Of a stretch of 64,000 nt of DNA, positions 59,352 to 64,000 are shown piece by piece. Each line of letters starts with the position of its first letter. Positions within the stretch are counted from its first letter, which is position 1. The stretch is from Symsagittifera roscoffensis (taxonomy: Eukaryota; Xenacoelomorpha; Acoela; Convolutidae): positions 20,259,789 through 20,323,788 of the forward strand of contig NC_087062.1 in assembly GCF_963678635.1 (NCBI RefSeq), given 5' to 3'. Made by a program: the position numbers and the translations under genes. Under the pieces are notes generated by a model that was given only the letters and a program-made list of their open reading frames with translations, was not told the origin of the DNA and made no database searches.

Positions 59352-59943
59352 ACCCGGGTCGAGGGTCTCACTTTGTTATCCTACTTTCAAGTGCTTGCTC
59401 AAAAAAAAGTCCAGACAAGGGTTTGGATCGAGGATAAATTCGAAACATACCTCGAGCACAGTCAAAACATACGTCGAAAAATAAAATAACGATTGTCTCT
59501 CGGTAACCTGGAGTCCCACGCTAACTTGGTACTTTTTAAAATCATTTTCGACTCTAATTGCAAACCAGTATTCCAAAAATGAACGAAAAAAATAGCGCAA
59601 AAATAAATCATCTCTACAAAGAGTTTAAATTGCACATAATTCGAATGATTCTTTTCTGATAATAAAGCATCATAATATGTTACCCGGAAATTGGAATTTG
59701 GATAATCCATGTTGTTAGAAAGTCGAAATATACCTGAGTTTGGTCGAGCACAATCAAAACATATCTGCTTAGGGTCGAGCATGGTCGGGCACTTTTTTCG
59801 GTCGAGCATATTCGAAACATATCTTGCTTGTGTTGAGCTCGGTCGAGCATATTTGCTTCGGTCAATCAGGGTCAAAACATACCGAATTCTGGTCAAGACT
59901 TCTAAACATAAACTGAGCACCTCGGTCCGGGCAAGCTCATTAG
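59352..59943 (-). repeat. CTCGACC-rich element, copy 1
   Basis: Ends are cacccgggtcgaggg and cctcggtccgggc. The interior has repeated words of the type ggtcgagcacaatcaaaacatat (inverse of ctcgacc..ggtatgttttga). Read on the minus strand it is colinear with 62757-63490. Non-coding; frames through it are repeat artefacts. Confidence 0.6.
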
Positions 59944-60324
59944 CCTCTAGCAGAATCAACTTGAACCCACAAATTCAAATTCTTTGTGTTTTTCGTGAAA
60001 GAGTTTCCACGGCAAGAACACCTCTGAAATATTTACAATATACTGACTAATTTACGCCTTTAAAACTAGAATTTTCAAGTTGTGTTTCGAGTAGCTTTTT
60101 TCAAATAGTTTCAGGTTGCAGGTGCCAACATTTCAACCCTGTTTCTCAAATAGTCGCAGAGAACATGATCAAAACATGAAGAAAAAGTTAGTTCTTTTGC
60201 CCGGTGAAACCAAAATGTTGCGACTTCTTTTTCCGTGACTGTTATAGCAAGATAATAGAAGTGAAATGACTTCTTTAAGCCAAAGTGTTTACAATTACTC
60301 CAAGATGATAAAAAATTAAATCAA

Positions 60325-63300
60325 ATGAAAAATCGACTAATAATTACTTTGAGCCTTTTATTTAATGGGTTTTCAGGGGTCAGTCAAGTGGGCAGTCTGA
60401 TCTCTCCTCTTCAGAAAATTAACACTCAAATTGGAGTTACGTCGACAAAAAAAGTTTCAACGAGTTTTATCACAAGTTTTGTTTCTCAAATCGTATATTC
60501 GAAATCCAGCATCAGCAGCAAAGTGTCGCGAACCACTTCAATCACTGAGACTACACGTAAGCAGTAAAACCAGAATTGAAATTGATAATTAAGGAGTTTA
60601 CCGGGCTTTTTCGCATTTTAGCCAGCCCCCATATCGCAAAAAGCGTACTGTGGTAGACAGGGGCAGATTTAGGGGCGGGAGGGTGGGGGTGAGGTAGGGC
60701 AGCTTCTTCCCTTCCCCCTTCCCTTTGACCCCCTGCCGACCCAAAGGGTCCCCCATTGTACCATTTTGAGATGTCCATTTTGACTGATTGACTGACCATA
60801 AAATTTTTCTAAAGTCGCCTTAGGCGCCAACATATACTAATTTTGAGGGGGAGCACAGGCCGAAAAATTTCCACAGGCATACTAAATTTCCAAAAAAGGC
60901 CTAAAAAAGATTTTGTCAAAATACGGTCTTTAGGGTGGTTAGGAAGCGCTCGAGCTCAGAAAATCAATTTGCTCGACCTAACAAAAAATCGAAAATCCCC
61001 CCCCCCCCCCCCCCACGAGAAAATCCTAGATCCGCTCCTTGTGGAAGAGCTATAACTTTTTGATGCTCTACTGGAGGGAGGGAGGGGTGTAATGGAAAAG
61101 AGCCATTTAATACACTCAATGCGAAGAAATTATCATAACATAATGCCGTTTTTATGTTTCCAGTTTTGAAGACTAAGCATCCATACGCTTTGGTCGAAAA
61201 AAAAGAGGGCAAATCAGTTTTTCAAATCAAGTTAAAAACATTGTAACTCTCGAAAAAAACAATGCAAAACAGTGCAAACGTTTTATTGGAGCTTTCATCG
61301 GGTTTTACCGGGCTTTTTTGGGACATTGTCAAGCTTTTTTCTAAACCTGCGATGACTTTCTGAGCTCTAGGAAAATTCCACCAAAAATCCCCCTCAAAGT
61401 TAATATATATTGGCGTCCATGGCGTCTTTAGAAATATTTTAGGGTCGGTCAGCCAAAAATGGATATCTTAAAATAGTGCCAATGCCAAAGGTCTTTGGGA
61501 GCGTCAAATCCCTGAGATAGTGGCTCATGCTCCGTTCTCAAAATCCGCTCCTGGTTGGTTATGATTATTCATAAAAACACAACAATTGTAGATAGATTTC
61601 AATTTTTTCTTCAATTGTACGCCATCACCATTTTAAACCTCAGTTAGTACTTAAATAAGACAATAAAATATATTTTTCCAATCGTTAAAAAAGTTATGAT
61701 CAAATTGAGAAAAATGGGCTAAGCACAAAAACAAAAATGGGCTAATCAGAAGAACAAAAAAGCAAAAAACGTAACCTCAGTTGACAAGAATGGACTTAAA
61801 AATAAATGATGTTGATTTAACTTGGTTTTAATTTGAGAAGAAAAAAATTGCAACAACTAAAATTAGCGACAATCGAGAACAAAATATCTGGATAGCTCAT
61901 GAAATTAAAAATATGGCTTAAAAAAACCGAAAGAACATGGTAATTAAATTAGATCAGGAATTGGAAATCATGCAGCAAAACTTTCAAAAACTAAAAATGC
62001 ATTACAAAATTGATAGTCAAGAAACGAAAAAAAAACTTTACCAAAACAAATTTGAAAATGATGGAAAAGAAATTATCAGAGCTTTTTTCAGTACTTTGAG
62101 ATATCGGTCTGTAAAATATTTTAAATAAAACCAGCAGTCAAAATGCGCATAGGAAAGGGCTTGTACATATACGCATATACGAGCTGTTCGAAACAATATT
62201 TGAGTTATAGGTAAAGCTTAGAAAAAATGAGAACATGAAAAAGTAAAAAAAAAATAGACTAATGAATGTTTTCAATGGCGAAAGTTCTAAGCTAATAGAT
62301 GTACGGATTATAAAGTTTTTCAATTTTATGCACAATTTTTTTTGATACAGTTTTTGATGGTACAGTCAGCAATTTTAATGATGACCAATTAAAAATTGTT
62401 CAATATCAATTTCACGATTTATACATCACAAATAATAAAACTTACTTGGGTTTTTAGGTTTGGACAACTAATAGAACCTTATAGTTAAAACTTTTTAGTA
62501 CTTAATGAGTATGAAATTGTACTGCTTACTTAAGCCATCAATTGACAAGGCATATCAGGCCTTTTGATGTCCTAGCTTATCAGCGCTATGTAAATTGACA
62601 AATGTCTATTGAATAACCTCTGATATGGAAAGAATGTATTATCGGTGTAATAATTTTTATGAAGTATTGACATTCCACAATTTCACAATAGTTTTTGTGC
62701 CGAATACAATGTGTCTTAAGAGATCACCAAAAATAATTCCCTTTCAATTTTAGAGGCTACCCGAGTCGAGAGGTGCTCGATTTATGTTTCGTTTTCTCGA
62801 CCAAAAATGGGTATGTTTTAACCGTCGCGACCAACTTTGGTATGTTTCGATTTTCTCCAACAAATTTTGATGTCTGGACTTTCTCGATCAAGTTTTGGTA
62901 TGTTTTGAATTTCTCGACTCAAAAAAATGCTCGTTTTTGTTCGACCCAGTTCAGATAGGTTTCAATTTTTTGACCAAAGTTCGGTATGTTTTGAGTTTCT
63001 CGACCAAAAATGTGTTTTTTTTACAAATCTGTTCTGAAACTTTTTCGAGAATTTTTTTTGTAGAATTTAGTTTTTGCTTGCCGCAAGAATCCTTAAACTT
63101 TCAAAATTTAAAGGATTATTCCCCCTGAAACTTTTAGTTATGCGGTAACCAAATCTCCTCAATTTCTGACGGAGGTCGTTTCCAAGCAGATTTTTTTGCT
63201 CAATTTCCAATTGAAATATAATTAAAACCTTTAAAAAAAATAAGTTGTGCTCGACCGTGTTTGACCTATGTTTCAACTATCTCGACCAAAATCAGGTATG

Positions 63301-63977
63301 TTTTGACTATGCTCGACCTATGCTTTGACTTCTCGACCTATGTTTCGAATTTCTCGACAGCAATGGGGTATGTTTGACTTTGTGCTCGACTTATAATTGC
63401 TTCTCGACCGCGGAATTTCAGTCGCAAAAGTGCACTTGCTCGACTTTCAAAGTCGAAAAATAAGTCGAGCAGCTCGACCCGGGGGGGGGGGGGCACAGTT
63501 AAGAAAAGCCAACGTTTAGAGTTGAACCCTTAGAAATAATTGCGGTAGATGAATCCATTGTTCTATTGAAGGCAAGACTTATGGGCAATTATGGACGGTT
63601 GGTGGATGTTTCCTCTCGGACATAAGTTTTAGCAACCGTTTTTGTTTTATAGCCCCTTTACTCACCGTCAAGACAACAACTGCTGCACCTGTAGCTGCAT
63701 ACACTAAACCTAACTCCACGACTACGGGTGGGGGTCTGCTGATAAAACCCACTAGCCCTGATGCTAACCAGACCAGAAATAGCAGTGGTGACTATATATA
63801 CGCAGGGGGTCAAGATCAGCCGGGGAATGCATCTAACCAAAGTGACGCAGAGAGGGATGACGACGACGATGATGATGATGGAGGGTACAATTTATTTATC
63901 CTATCTTTTTTTTTATCAGAACCATCGACTCAGACTCGTCCACCGTCCAACTGTTATTCTTCGAAGATCTTTTCTAG
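60325..63977 (+). CDS. Probable secreted Ser/Thr-rich protein with acidic tail (3 exons)
   Basis: Exons are 60325-60556, 63653-63884 and 63920-63977, phases 1 and 2, about 173 residues. The first intron donor is ACAC|GTAAGCAG with acceptor tttgttttatag; the second is a 35-nt intron (GTACAATTT..ttttatcag). Residues 1-21 look like a signal peptide (RLIITLSLLFNGFSGVSQ). The rest of exon 1 is Ser/Thr-rich. Exon 2 is Thr/Pro/Asn-rich with possible N-glycosylation sites (NST, NQT, NSS, NAS) and ends in an Asp run (RDDDDDDDDGG). It may be a mucin-like or matrix/mineral-binding secreted protein, which is inference only. Extra exons in the 3.1-kb intron cannot be excluded. If the 35-nt intron is retained the frame stays open to another stop near 63987. 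Confidence 0.5.
60658..61040. mobile_element. hAT-type MITE with 8-bp target duplication, in intron
   Basis: It starts caggggcagatttagggg and ends cctagatccgctcctt after a C run. It is flanked by gtggtaga (60650-60657) and gtggaaga (61041-61048), 7 of 8 identical. The core ccgacccaaagggtccccca and gcgccaacatatactaattt is as in other copies. Confidence 0.75.
61355..61554. mobile_element. hAT-type MITE fragment
   Basis: This is a half-copy with ccccctcaaagttaatatat, ggtcggtcagccaaaaatgg atatct, and the right terminus aaatccgctcctgg. The left terminus is absent. Confidence 0.5.
61555..62756. other. Intron sequence, nothing recognised
   Basis: A-rich sequence. A frame at 61937-62128 (Lys/Gln-rich) has no support. 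Confidence 0.4.
62757..63490 (+). repeat. CTCGACC-rich element, copy 2
   Basis: It starts ctacccgagtcgagaggtgc and ends ctcgacccggggggg. The interior has ten or so degenerate units of about 28 nt, tttctcgaccaaa..tggtatgttttga. It is in inverted orientation relative to 59352-59943, and both ends carry a CCCGRGTCGAG-type inverted terminus. Confidence 0.65.
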
Positions 63978-64000
63978 TCCCCTTTGATTTATGCCAAAAA

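Noticed and set aside
59268-60050. Frames at 59.3-60.0 kb
   Set aside because: They pass through the CTCGACC repeat element and repeat its words.
63658-63840. Minus-strand 60-codon frame
   Set aside because: It is antisense to the better-supported plus-strand exon 63653-63884.

Overview
This is a window of AT-rich (strongly T/A-biased) animal nuclear DNA. Coding exons are split by spliceosomal introns with GT..AG ends. One exon pair is unmistakably ribosomal protein L3. Much of the rest is interspersed repeats: hAT-type MITEs, AT-rich foldback elements, a LINE with an animal/trypanosome-type 2A peptide, tRNA-derived SINEs and LTR-element debris. Several inferred introns are very short (35, 42, 67 and 104 nt), which suits an invertebrate with a short-intron class. 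I cannot name the species from the sequence.

Layout. 1-12 kb is mostly repeats: AT-rich elements built from ATAATCGATTAT-like palindromes at 630-1417, 1559-1929, 3854-4882 and 10503-11566, and a long foldback at 9381-10103. The only good coding exon there is at 12313-12849 (minus, unknown). A GC-rich island flanked by inverted ACAAAACAGTCC arrays lies at 14698-15099. Two minus-strand paralogues of a secreted, ML/GM2-activator-like protein sit at 16843-18440 and 24022-26245. Each has five exons with matching intron phases, and they are separated by a tandem repeat family (R1) and a SINE-like repeat. 26.9-31 kb is AT-rich elements and a G/C-run hAT MITE; 32.2-32.4 kb is a minisatellite.

A decayed LINE (minus, about 35.8-39.8 kb) carries a 2A peptide, PHD-like finger, AP endonuclease, reverse transcriptase and C-terminal C2H2 fingers. 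RPL3 follows (plus, 40780-42295). A three-exon Rab-like GTPase with an unusual G3 motif runs on the minus strand from 56534 to 47122. Its 8.6-kb first intron holds R1 repeats, LTR-element remnants and a GC-rich unidentified coding island. The right end (60325-63977, plus) holds a probable secreted, Ser/Thr-rich protein with an acidic tail. Its 3.1-kb intron contains a hAT MITE with an 8-bp target duplication, and two oppositely oriented copies of a CTCGACC-rich element lie at 59352-59943 (just upstream of the gene) and 62757-63490 (inside the intron).

The genes are independent housekeeping or secretory loci, not an operon or pathway. The most noteworthy points are the conserved five-exon lipid-binding-like pair (one copy with a damaged splice acceptor next to a MITE), the Rab with a changed G3 box, the 2A-bearing LINE, and the ATAATCGATTAT element family, which carries a nested hAT MITE at the same site in two copies. 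Exon joins were inferred by reading and by paralogue comparison; no search was run.
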